Made by a program: the position numbers and the translations under genes
In this document: piece by piece, positions 56,749 to 64,000 of the stretch
Numbering within the stretch: the stretch's first letter is position 1
Layout of the letters: every line of letters begins with the position of its first letter
NCBI RefSeq assembly: GCF_012972675.1
Contig: NZ_JABCRE010000002.1
Span: forward strand, 919,001-983,000
Direction of reading: 5' to 3'
Origin: Pontixanthobacter rizhaonensis
Lineage (GTDB): Bacteria; Pseudomonadota; Alphaproteobacteria; Sphingomonadales; Sphingomonadaceae
Length of the DNA stretch: 64,000 bases
The notes under the pieces: model-generated
Told to the model about the DNA's origin: nothing
Seen by the model: the letters and a program-made list of their open reading frames with translations, nothing else
The model's database searches: none

Positions 56749-59700
56749 ATGCCCAAACGTACTGACATTTCCTCCATCCTCGTCATTGGCGCTGGTCCGA
56801 TTATTATCGGGCAGGCGTGCGAGTTTGATTATTCTGGCACGCAGGCGATTAAGGCGCTGAAGGAGGAGGGCTACCGCGTCATCCTCGTCAATTCCAATCC
56901 GGCCACGATTATGACCGATCCGGAATTTGCCGACGCGACCTATATCGAGCCGATTACGCCCGAGATTGTCGCCAAGATTATCGAGAAAGAGCGCCCTGAC
57001 GCGGTGCTGCCGACGATGGGCGGACAAACCGCGCTGAACTGCGCCTTGTCGCTCGAATCGATGGGTGTGCTGGAGAAATTCGGCGTTCAGATGATCGGCG
57101 CGGATGCGGAGGCTATCGACAAAGCCGAAGACCGCCAGAAATTCCGCGATGCGATGGACAAGATTGGGCTTGAAAGCGCGCGCAGCGGCGTCGCGCATTC
57201 GGTCGAAGAAGCACACGAAATCCTCAAGCGTACAGGCCTGCCCAGCATAATTCGGCCCAGCTTTACGCTCGGCGGAACGGGCGGGGGCATCGCTTATAAC
57301 AAGGCCGAGTTTGAGAAGATCGTCCGCGACGGTCTCGACGCAAGCCCGACCACAGAGGTTCTGATCGAGGAATCGCTGCTCGGTTGGAAAGAGTACGAGA
57401 TGGAAGTCGTGCGAGACCGCGCTGACAATTGCATCATCATTTGCTCGATCGAAAATGTCGATCCGATGGGCGTGCATACGGGTGACAGTATCACCGTCGC
57501 GCCTGCGTTGACGCTGACTGACAAAGAATATCAGATCATGCGCAATGCCAGCATCGCTGTTCTGCGCGAGATTGGCGTCGAAACTGGCGGTTCCAACGTG
57601 CAGTTTGCGGTCAATCCCGCCGATGGCCGCTTGATCGTGATCGAGATGAACCCGCGTGTTTCGCGGTCGTCTGCCTTGGCGTCAAAAGCCACCGGCTTCC
57701 CCATCGCGCGCGTCGCGGCGAAGCTGGCGGTGGGCTATACGCTGGACGAGATCACCAACGAGATCACCGGCGCAACACCGGCCAGCTTTGAACCGACAAT
57801 TGACTATGTCGTCACCAAAATCCCGCGCTTTGCATTCGAAAAATTCAAAGGCGCGAAGGATGAGCTCGCCACGGCGATGAAATCCGTCGGTGAAGTGATG
57901 GCGATTGGCCGGAACTTCCAGGAATCGATGCAAAAGGCCCTGCGCGGGCTCGAAACCGATTTGGATGGCTTCAACCGTGTCGTGGAACTCGAAGGGGTCA
58001 ATCGTGATGTGCTGACCGGATCGCTTTCCAAACGCACGCCCGACCGTATTTTGAAAGTCGCACAAGCATTCCGCGAGGGGATGAGTGTCGAAGAGATCAA
58101 CCAGATCACCGGCTATGATACGTGGTTCTTGCGGCAGATCGAACAGATTATCGCGACCGAAAAGCAGATCGCGGCTGACGGATTGCCCGGCGATGCCGCT
58201 GGTTTGCGCCGCCTGAAGTCAATGGGCTTCTCCGACAAGCGGCTTGCGACATTGGCCGTCCGTTCTGTCGGTGTGGCTGGCGGTATGGGTGAAACTCAGG
58301 CCCGCCGGTCCGGATTGCTGCATGACGCGCTGCAAGCGATGGCCGGCGCGACATCAGAAACCGAAGTGCGCGATTTGCGTGAGAAGCTGGGCGTACTGCC
58401 CGTATTCAAGCGGATTGATAGCTGCGCCGCCGAGTTTGAGGCGATTACGCCCTATATGTACTCGACTTATGAAGCCCCGACCTTTGGCGAGCCTGAGAAT
58501 GAGGCGATGCCGAGCGACCGGCGCAAAATCGTCATTCTGGGCGGCGGTCCCAACCGGATCGGCCAAGGGATCGAGTTCGATTATTGCTGCGTTCATGCCT
58601 GTTTCAGTCTGGCAGAAGCCGGTTTTGAAACCATCATGGTCAATTGCAATCCGGAAACGGTTTCAACCGATTATGATACATCGGACCGATTGTATTTTGA
58701 GCCTTTGACTACCGAAGATGTGCTGGAAATCCTGCGGGTGGAGCAGCAGTCGGGCGAACTGGTCGGCGTGATTGTCCAGTTTGGCGGAATGACGCCGCTC
58801 AAACTGGCGCAAGCGCTGGAGGATGCGGGCATTCCTATCCTCGGCACCAGCCCTGACGCGATTGATTTGGCGGAGGACCGTGAACGCTTCGCCAAGCTGG
58901 TCAATTCTTTGAAACTGAAACAGCCTGACAATGGCATTGCCTATAGCCGCGATGAAGCCGCCGCAGTGGCTGCCAATATCGGCTATCCTGTCTTGCTGCG
59001 CCCATCCTATGTTCTGGGCGGCCGCGCGATGGAGATCGTCGATAGCGAGGCGCAGCTGGATGATTACATCAAAACCGCTGTGAACGTGTCAGGTGAGAGC
59101 CCGGTACTGGTCGATCAATATCTGCGCGATGCGATTGAATGCGATGTTGATGTGATTTGCGATGGCGAGCAAGTCGTTGTCGCGGGCGTAATGCAGCATA
59201 TTGAGGAGGCCGGCGTCCACTCAGGCGACAGTGCGTGTACTATCCCGCCATATTCGCTGCCATCTGACATTGTGGACGAGATGGAACGTCAGGCAGAAGC
59301 GCTTGCGATGGCGCTCGGCGTGCGCGGTTTGATGAATGTGCAATTCGCTGTGAAAGACGGCGTTGTGTATCTGATCGAAGTCAATCCGCGCGCGAGCCGC
59401 ACCGTGCCATTCGTCGCAAAAGCCATTGGTCAGCCAGTGGCGAAAGTCGCAAGCCGTGTGATGGCGGGTGAAATGCTCAGCAGCTTCCCCGCATTTAAGC
59501 GCGATTTGCCCTATATGGCGGTGAAAGAGGCTGTGTTCCCGTTTGGCCGTTTCCCTGGTGCTGACCCGGTTCTTACACCTGAGATGAAGTCTACTGGCGA
59601 AGTGATGGGCATTGATGCTGATTTCCCGACCGCGTTCCTGAAATCGCAATTGGGGGCAGGGGTCACTTTGCCGCAAAGCGGGGTCGTGTTTGTGTCGGTG

Positions 59701-60075
59701 AAAGAAGGCGACAAGCCGATTATCGTGCCAGCAGTGCGCACTTTGATTGAGTGCGGCTTCACTATTATCGCAACCAGCGGCACTCAGCGGTACTTGTCTG
59801 AGCAAGGCCTTCCGGTGGAGCGGGTGAACAAAGTCGCGGAAGGGCAGCCCCACATTGTCGATAAGATGATCGATGGGGAAGTTGCCTTGGTGATCAATAC
59901 AACCGAGGGTTGGCAAAGCATGATCGACAGTAAATCGATCCGCGCCACCGCCTTGGAAATGAAGATTCCATACTACACGACCGCCGCCGCCTCGCTGGCC
60001 ACAGCGGAAGCAATCAAGTCGGTAAAACCGAGTGAGCTTGAAGTCCGCGCACTCCAAGACTATTATAGCGTGTAA
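56749..60075 (+). CDS. carB: Carbamoyl-phosphate synthase large subunit
   Basis: CarB makes carbamoyl phosphate from bicarbonate, ammonia and two ATP. The 1108-residue protein has the two homologous halves. Each has an ATP-grasp synthetase part (first half [19 protein letters not shown] and [18 protein letters not shown]; second half [20 protein letters not shown] and [16 protein letters not shown]). A C-terminal allosteric MGS-like domain (about 950-1080) carries [16 protein letters not shown]. The ATG at 56749, the family start, has AAGG ahead and lies one base after the preceding gene. Confidence 0.98.
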   Translation: MPKRTDISSILVIGAGPIIIGQACEFDYSGTQAIKALKEEGYRVILVNSNPATIMTDPEFADATYIEPITPEIVAKIIEKERPDAVLPTMGGQTALNCALSLESMGVLEKFGVQMIGADAEAIDKAEDRQKFRDAMDKIGLESARSGVAHSVEEAHEILKRTGLPSIIRPSFTLGGTGGGIAYNKAEFEKIVRDGLDASPTTEVLIEESLLGWKEYEMEVVRDRADNCIIICSIENVDPMGVHTGDSITVAPALTLTDKEYQIMRNASIAVLREIGVETGGSNVQFAVNPADGRLIVIEMNPRVSRSSALASKATGFPIARVAAKLAVGYTLDEITNEITGATPASFEPTIDYVVTKIPRFAFEKFKGAKDELATAMKSVGEVMAIGRNFQESMQKALRGLETDLDGFNRVVELEGVNRDVLTGSLSKRTPDRILKVAQAFREGMSVEEINQITGYDTWFLRQIEQIIATEKQIAADGLPGDAAGLRRLKSMGFSDKRLATLAVRSVGVAGGMGETQARRSGLLHDALQAMAGATSETEVRDLREKLGVLPVFKRIDSCAAEFEAITPYMYSTYEAPTFGEPENEAMPSDRRKIVILGGGPNRIGQGIEFDYCCVHACFSLAEAGFETIMVNCNPETVSTDYDTSDRLYFEPLTTEDVLEILRVEQQSGELVGVIVQFGGMTPLKLAQALEDAGIPILGTSPDAIDLAEDRERFAKLVNSLKLKQPDNGIAYSRDEAAAVAANIGYPVLLRPSYVLGGRAMEIVDSEAQLDDYIKTAVNVSGESPVLVDQYLRDAIECDVDVICDGEQVVVAGVMQHIEEAGVHSGDSACTIPPYSLPSDIVDEMERQAEALAMALGVRGLMNVQFAVKDGVVYLIEVNPRASRTVPFVAKAIGQPVAKVASRVMAGEMLSSFPAFKRDLPYMAVKEAVFPFGRFPGADPVLTPEMKSTGEVMGIDADFPTAFLKSQLGAGVTLPQSGVVFVSVKEGDKPIIVPAVRTLIECGFTIIATSGTQRYLSEQGLPVERVNKVAEGQPHIVDKMIDGEVALVINTTEGWQSMIDSKSIRATALEMKIPYYTTAAASLATAEAIKSVKPSELEVRALQDYYSV

Positions 60076-60184
60076 ATAGACGCACTCTCCCGACATTGTT
60101 TTGCGGAAATGCGCTGTCCCTGTTGGACGGCACGGTACTGAATTGTCTCTTGGGAGGGGCACTGAAAGAAGATTGAGAGTTACG

Positions 60185-60652
60185 ATGGATAAGGTTCCAA
60201 TGCTCGCTGAGGGCTACGAAACACTGACTGCTGAATTGAAAGAACTTCGCGCGGAGCGTCCGCAGATTGTCGATGCCATCGAAGAAGCGCGGGCACATGG
60301 TGATTTGTCCGAGAATGCCGAATATCACGCGGCGAAAGAACGTCAGGGTCAGGTCGAAGCAATGATCGCTGACATTGAAAACAAAGTGACGCGCGCGCAG
60401 ATTATCGATCCAACGACATTGTCAGGCGATAAAATCGTATTTGGCGCGACTGTCACATTGCTCGACGATGATGATAAGCCAATTAAATATCAAATCGTCG
60501 GCCAAACGGAAGCCAATGCCAGCAAGGGCATGATTTCTTACAGCTCGCCCATTGGCAAAGCGCTGATCGGAAAAAGTCTGGGTGATGAGATTGAAGTCAC
60601 TGTGCCAGCCGGTGACAAGTTTTATCTAGTCGAAAAAGTCGAATATATTTGA
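60185..60652 (+). CDS. greA: Transcription elongation factor GreA
   Basis: GreA rescues backtracked RNA polymerase by stimulating cleavage of the nascent RNA. The 155-residue protein has the N-terminal coiled coil with the acidic tip ([28 protein letters not shown]) and the C-terminal globular domain with [23 protein letters not shown]. The ATG at 60185 has GAGAG in front. It follows carB on the same strand after about 110 bases. Confidence 0.97.
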   Translation: MDKVPMLAEGYETLTAELKELRAERPQIVDAIEEARAHGDLSENAEYHAAKERQGQVEAMIADIENKVTRAQIIDPTTLSGDKIVFGATVTLLDDDDKPIKYQIVGQTEANASKGMISYSSPIGKALIGKSLGDEIEVTVPAGDKFYLVEKVEYI

Positions 60653-60674
60653 TCTTAAAATCGGGAGCAGCCGC

Positions 60675-61154
60675 TTACTTGAGCGGTTTTTCCATCGCGT
60701 AATTGTGGATCGCGACCCCGTCTAAATCAAAGTCACGGCGATGCGTGACCATGTATCCGGCCCGTTCAAAAGCTGGGCGGGCCAACTCGCTTGCCTCGGT
60801 ATAGAGCCTGCTGACAGATAACGCCCGTGCGTAATCTTCGGCCGTTGCAAGCAAGCGGTCGGGTAAGCCCTTGCGGCTGTGGTCTGGCGAACAATAGAGC
60901 TGGTCTAAGTGACCATCCTTTTCGAACATCGCAAATGCGGCCGGAGCATCGCATTCATCAACAGCGACGAAGATGACTGCACCATTCGCTGCCAAGTCTG
61001 CCAATCGCGACGGATTATTATGCCGTCCTGACCAAACCGCAATTTGCTCGTTTGAATATCGCGCAGACCCAATATTTTCGATAGCCTCAACAGTCATCGC
61101 ATGCAGAGCAGCACTGTCCTCGGCGCGAAACCGGCGGATGGAGTAGCGGGACAT
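60675..61154 (-). CDS. GNAT-family N-acetyltransferase
   Basis: The 159-residue protein has the GNAT fold. It starts YSIRRFRAEDSAALHAMTVEAIENIGSARYS and carries the acetyl-CoA loop in LYCSPDHSRKGLPDRLLATAEDYARA, in which the usual R/Q-x-x-G-x-G/A pattern is seen as RKGLPD. The C-terminal strand HRRDFDLDGVAIHNYAMEK ends the domain. The acceptor is unknown. It lies 23 bases downstream of the DUF4170 gene and converges on greA. Confidence 0.85.
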   Translation of the reverse strand: MSRYSIRRFRAEDSAALHAMTVEAIENIGSARYSNEQIAVWSGRHNNPSRLADLAANGAVIFVAVDECDAPAAFAMFEKDGHLDQLYCSPDHSRKGLPDRLLATAEDYARALSVSRLYTEASELARPAFERAGYMVTHRRDFDLDGVAIHNYAMEKPLK

Positions 61155-61177
61155 CGGATATGGTTGTTACGGTTTGA

Positions 61178-61408
61178 TTAAACGCGCGGCGTCAGCAGTT
61201 TGTGCAGCGGAACAATTACATATTTCATTTCAGCATCATCGACTGTGCGCTGGGCGTTTCCGCGCCAAGCTTCTACCGCATTGTCATAATCGCTAAACAC
61301 GCCAGCGACATGGATACTTTCCGGGTCCTGGAATTCCATAGAGCGCGGATCTTTTACACGGCCACCCATAACAAGGTGGAGAGTTTGCTTGACTTCTGTT
61401 TCTTCCAT
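61178..61408 (-). CDS. DUF4170 protein
   Basis: The 76-residue protein matches the small DUF4170 domain. It contains QTLHLVMGGRVKDPRSMEF, then HVAGVFSDYDNAVEAWRGNAQRTVDDAEMKYVIVPLHKLL, the characteristic end. The function is unknown. The ATG at 61408 is preferred over a longer frame that adds 25 low-complexity residues. It precedes the GNAT gene in the same direction. Confidence 0.82.
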   Translation of the reverse strand: MEETEVKQTLHLVMGGRVKDPRSMEFQDPESIHVAGVFSDYDNAVEAWRGNAQRTVDDAEMKYVIVPLHKLLTPRV

Positions 61409-61537
61409 GGCTCGGCTCACAATCGGGGAGGGCTGACTAGCAGCGGATGTGGGTGCCAATAATGGAATTGCAGTGTCAAGCAACCCCGTCGACGCAGGCC
61501 GGTGCGTATCCTGCGATCCTGTTGCACTACTGCGTCG

Positions 61538-62029
61538 TTAGTGTTTGGCCGCATTTCCCATATCGCGAAGCGCCCGGCCAGCCTTCTTGCCAGCCTCCCG
61601 CGAAATCGATTTGGCAGCCGCCGCAGCGTTCCCACCACTGAAAATCGCCTTCCGTTTCAAAGCACCGGCATTGTCGGTGACTGTATCGGTTACATCTTCG
61701 AGCGCGTCTTTGCCGTCACTGACAACTTCGCCCAAGGATGCGAGTAGACCTGCCGCGTAGGCAAGGCCGATTTCTGAAGCGTAACCAGCAAATTGGCCAG
61801 CATTGGCTCCGGCCTTTTTACCTGCCTCGCGGCCGGGTTTGGTCATTGCACCGATCGCAAGGCCAAGCACGGCTACGCCGGCAATTGCTGCGAGCGGGTG
61901 GCGCTTAACAAAATCGGTTGCCATTTCGGCAGCGTCTTGCGCTGTGTCACCAGCCAACCGCAGAGCGTTACGCATCTCAGCCGCTTCGATTTTGGCTTTC
62001 AAGGCATTGCGTTTATCGGCGGCACTCAT
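61538..62029 (-). CDS. DUF883/ElaB-like membrane-anchored helical protein
   Basis: The 163-residue protein has an N-terminal charged helix (residues 1-40) and a membrane helix HPLAAIAGVAVLGLAIGAMT of the sort found at the end of DUF883/ElaB proteins. A long amphipathic alanine- and glycine-rich tail follows with repeated GREAGKKAGA motifs (GREAGKKAGANAG and later SREAGKKAGRALRD). Relatives are stress-related inner-membrane proteins. Its ATG overlaps the upstream stop by four bases. Confidence 0.6.
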   Translation of the reverse strand: MSAADKRNALKAKIEAAEMRNALRLAGDTAQDAAEMATDFVKRHPLAAIAGVAVLGLAIGAMTKPGREAGKKAGANAGQFAGYASEIGLAYAAGLLASLGEVVSDGKDALEDVTDTVTDNAGALKRKAIFSGGNAAAAAKSISREAGKKAGRALRDMGNAAKH

Positions 62030-62406
62030 TCGGGTATCTCCACATGATTGGCTTCGTCGCTGCTGCCATCAATTTCTCTGGCCGTGCTGGGTTTAGTCTC
62101 ACTGCCATCGGCATTGACGGCGGTGTCTTCACCATCATTGAACAACGACATTATCGGATTGCGAGCGAACCATAGAGCTATGGCGGCTACAAGAACCACC
62201 AGGATACCACGTTGGTCGCTCGCTTTGGCCGATGCCTGTTCCAACACATCATGCGCGCCTTCTGTCATCCGATTGGCAAACCGCTTGCCAATGTTTTTGG
62301 CACTGTGGTCTTGTTTGACCTGTTCAATGTCTGCTTTGACGACAGCTAGCGCGCTGTCGCGCAAAACTTTATCCTCGCGCAATTGACGATCAAATTTATC
62401 GCTCAT
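62026..62406 (-). CDS. Small membrane protein of unknown function
   Basis: The 126-residue protein has a charged N-terminal helix (about 1-55, DKFDRQLREDKVLRDSALAVVK), one membrane helix near residues 65-85 (GILVVLVAAIALWFARNP) and a low-complexity acidic tail. I do not recognise a domain. The ATG overlaps the stop of the holin-like gene upstream and its own stop overlaps the next ATG, so it is part of a tightly coupled four-gene unit. Confidence 0.6.
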   Translation of the reverse strand: MSDKFDRQLREDKVLRDSALAVVKADIEQVKQDHSAKNIGKRFANRMTEGAHDVLEQASAKASDQRGILVVLVAAIALWFARNPIMSLFNDGEDTAVNADGSETKPSTAREIDGSSDEANHVEIPE

Positions 62407-62822
62407 TGCTCACTATCCTCAGCGGCGCCGGTTTTAAACGCGTTGGACAGGCTTAGAAACTTGGCCCGTGCCATCCATAGGAACGCAGCAACGCCAATCA
62501 AAAGCCCGCCAACTACAGCGAGAGTAGCACCGCCAGGGCCCATTAGCGGTATCAAAGTAATTATTCCGCCGATGACAGCGCCAATCAGGGCAAGATGCAG
62601 GAACGCCAATGCGGCCAGAATGTAGATAACACCCGACTTTGACCGGTTGGCCGCAAGCGAAATTCGCGACTTTTGAAAAGCCAGCTCGGCTTCCACATAC
62701 GTTTTGCCATCGTCGATGAGCGCATTGACGTCAGCCTGCAAGGAGCGGTCCAATTCTGGCCGCTCCTCGATAGGTTCATTGGCGTCGTTCTCTGGCTCGC
62801 CGGAGTGATTACTGTTCGTCAT
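62403..62822 (-). CDS. Holin-X-like (Phage_holin_3_6) membrane protein
   Basis: The 139-residue protein has an acidic N-terminus, an amphipathic helix (DVNALIDDGKTYVEAELAFQKSRISLAANRSKSG), and two membrane helices (about 70-115) with the GVIYILAALAFLHLALIGAVIGG and GGATLAVVGGLLIGVAAFLWMARAKF pair of the family. Despite the name this family is widespread on chromosomes and not part of a prophage here. It leads into the ATGA-linked gene downstream. Confidence 0.72.
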   Translation of the reverse strand: MTNSNHSGEPENDANEPIEERPELDRSLQADVNALIDDGKTYVEAELAFQKSRISLAANRSKSGVIYILAALAFLHLALIGAVIGGIITLIPLMGPGGATLAVVGGLLIGVAAFLWMARAKFLSLSNAFKTGAAEDSEQ

Positions 62823-62861
62823 TTGGTCGCCCTAGCGCGGACTGCGTCCACTAGCGAGAGC

Positions 62862-63416
62862 TTAGCGGCTGCTGCTGAACAGCCGCGCCACCATAAAGCC
62901 GATTACTGCCGCAATCCCGATAGCGGTGCCGGGGCTTTTGCGGACGGCTGCACGCGCATCCTCGCCAAGCTCTTCAACGCTTTTATTATCAATCTTAGCC
63001 GCAGTTTCTTGCAGGCTGCGTGACGCGCTGCGTGCGTAATCGCCATATTTTTCGCCAAGTTTCTCATCGATCAGTCCGGCGTTTTCGGACACAACTTTTC
63101 CAAGTGTAGCAATGCCGTCGCTGGTTTTCGCTTTGGCTTCAACAGCCAGTTCGCCAGCCCGTTCTTTGGCGTCACCGGCCCAGTCTTCGGAACGAACCTT
63201 CGCTTCATCGCGGTAGGCGGCTGCTCGCGTTGCGGCTTCACCCTTAAGGGCGGCCGCGCCCGCTTTCGCTTCTTCCAGCGCCGTATTGAAACGTGTCTTG
63301 GCCTCGTCGGTCGCTTCGACCTTTTTAGCCGGAGCCGCTTTCTTTGCTGCGGGCTTACGTGCTGCCGGCTTTTTTGCGGCTGCAGGTTTGGTGGTGGTTT
63401 TCTTTGCTTCTGCCAT
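62862..63416 (-). CDS. Histone H1-like Lys/Ala-rich tail fused to a membrane-anchored helix
   Basis: The 184-residue protein begins with about 36 residues of KPAAAKK/RKPAAKK-type repeats like those of histone H1. A long charged helix follows (about 40-160, many AA/KE/DE patterns), then a C-terminal membrane helix PGTAIGIAAVIGFMVARLFSS of DUF883 type. The basic tail could contact DNA or the membrane surface; both are inference. The ATG at 63416 has GGGAA ahead; a frame seven codons longer exists. It heads the four-gene unit 62862-61538 and is divergent from eno. Confidence 0.65.
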   Translation of the reverse strand: MAEAKKTTTKPAAAKKPAARKPAAKKAAPAKKVEATDEAKTRFNTALEEAKAGAAALKGEAATRAAAYRDEAKVRSEDWAGDAKERAGELAVEAKAKTSDGIATLGKVVSENAGLIDEKLGEKYGDYARSASRSLQETAAKIDNKSVEELGEDARAAVRKSPGTAIGIAAVIGFMVARLFSSSR

Positions 63417-63593
63417 GAGTATTCCCTCGTATTCCATTCAATATGTTGACCAGTTCGCTTGCGATGCACCACGCGGGATGCTTCTGCATACGGTTTCTGG
63501 CCGCTCAATATTACAACGCAACTTGCGCCCTTTTGTTCCTGCGAATAAGGCCACATTGCACGCTGATCCACTACCAATATGGCGGTGTATTAG

Positions 63594-64000
<407 letters not shown>

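Noticed and set aside
62403-62822. Holin-like gene as a sign of a prophage
   Set aside because: No phage genes surround it; the Holin-X family is common on chromosomes and the neighbours are stress-type membrane proteins.

Overview
This window looks like chromosomal DNA of an alphaproteobacterium, most likely of the order Sphingomonadales. The reasons are the gene set and its order (pstC-pstA-pstB-phoU-phoB beside phoR, a DUF3333-type PstA, coq4, DUF4170, yqeY-dnaG-rpoD facing carA-carB), an alphaproteobacterial type LexA box, and palindromic repeats whose translations end in peptides such as STSLDTNG. Base composition is moderate, in the mid-50s percent G+C by eye. Almost every base belongs to a gene, no stretch longer than about 300 bases lacks one, and I see no prophage, insertion sequence or CRISPR array.

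Layout. 1-5.9 kb: the end of a TPR protein, a bile acid:Na+ symporter-like carrier, a TerC-like membrane protein, panB and an SNF-family transporter. 6.0-8.7 kb: a two-gene DNA repair or modification unit (radical SAM protein plus a DUF4130-UdgX fusion) behind a LexA box. 8.8-15.1 kb: phosphate uptake and its control (phoB, phoU, pstB, pstA, pstC, a Pho box, phoR). 15.1-20.8 kb: two identical tRNA-Glu genes, recJ, a flavodoxin-like protein, an unknown protein, nitronate monooxygenase and an amidohydrolase. 21-28.5 kb: branched-chain amino acid synthesis (leuA with a leucine leader peptide, ilvC-ilvN-ilvB), interrupted by a thioesterase, a secreted YHS protein and a secreted cysteine-repeat protein. 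28.6-36.9 kb: miaA, serB, a nitroreductase, coq4, purL, a membrane protein, xseB-ispA-coaD. 37-43 kb: a periplasmic cyclophilin, queA and tgt (queuosine), an ABC exporter, a TSUP carrier and rpsD. 43-49 kb: chorismate mutase, a small secreted protein, rpiB-glyA-nrdR-trmJ and an M28 peptidase. 49-54.3 kb: yqeY, a GIY-YIG protein, dnaG, rpoD and a DUF2059 protein. 54.5-60.7 kb: carA, two small unknown genes, carB and greA. 60.7-63.4 kb: GNAT, DUF4170 and four small membrane or charged-helix genes. The window ends in eno.

The most unusual signals are: (i) an in-frame palindromic element inside carA, with relatives in and beside the GIY-YIG gene; (ii) a second, diverged copy of the carA 3' end downstream of a small gene, as if a cassette entered the end of carA and rebuilt it; (iii) a LexA operator laid over the promoter of a probably leaderless radical SAM-UdgX operon; (iv) a leucine leader peptide with three successive CTA codons ahead of leuA; and (v) a secreted 12-fold (A)(A)(N/S)PC cysteine-repeat protein next to a secreted YHS-domain protein.
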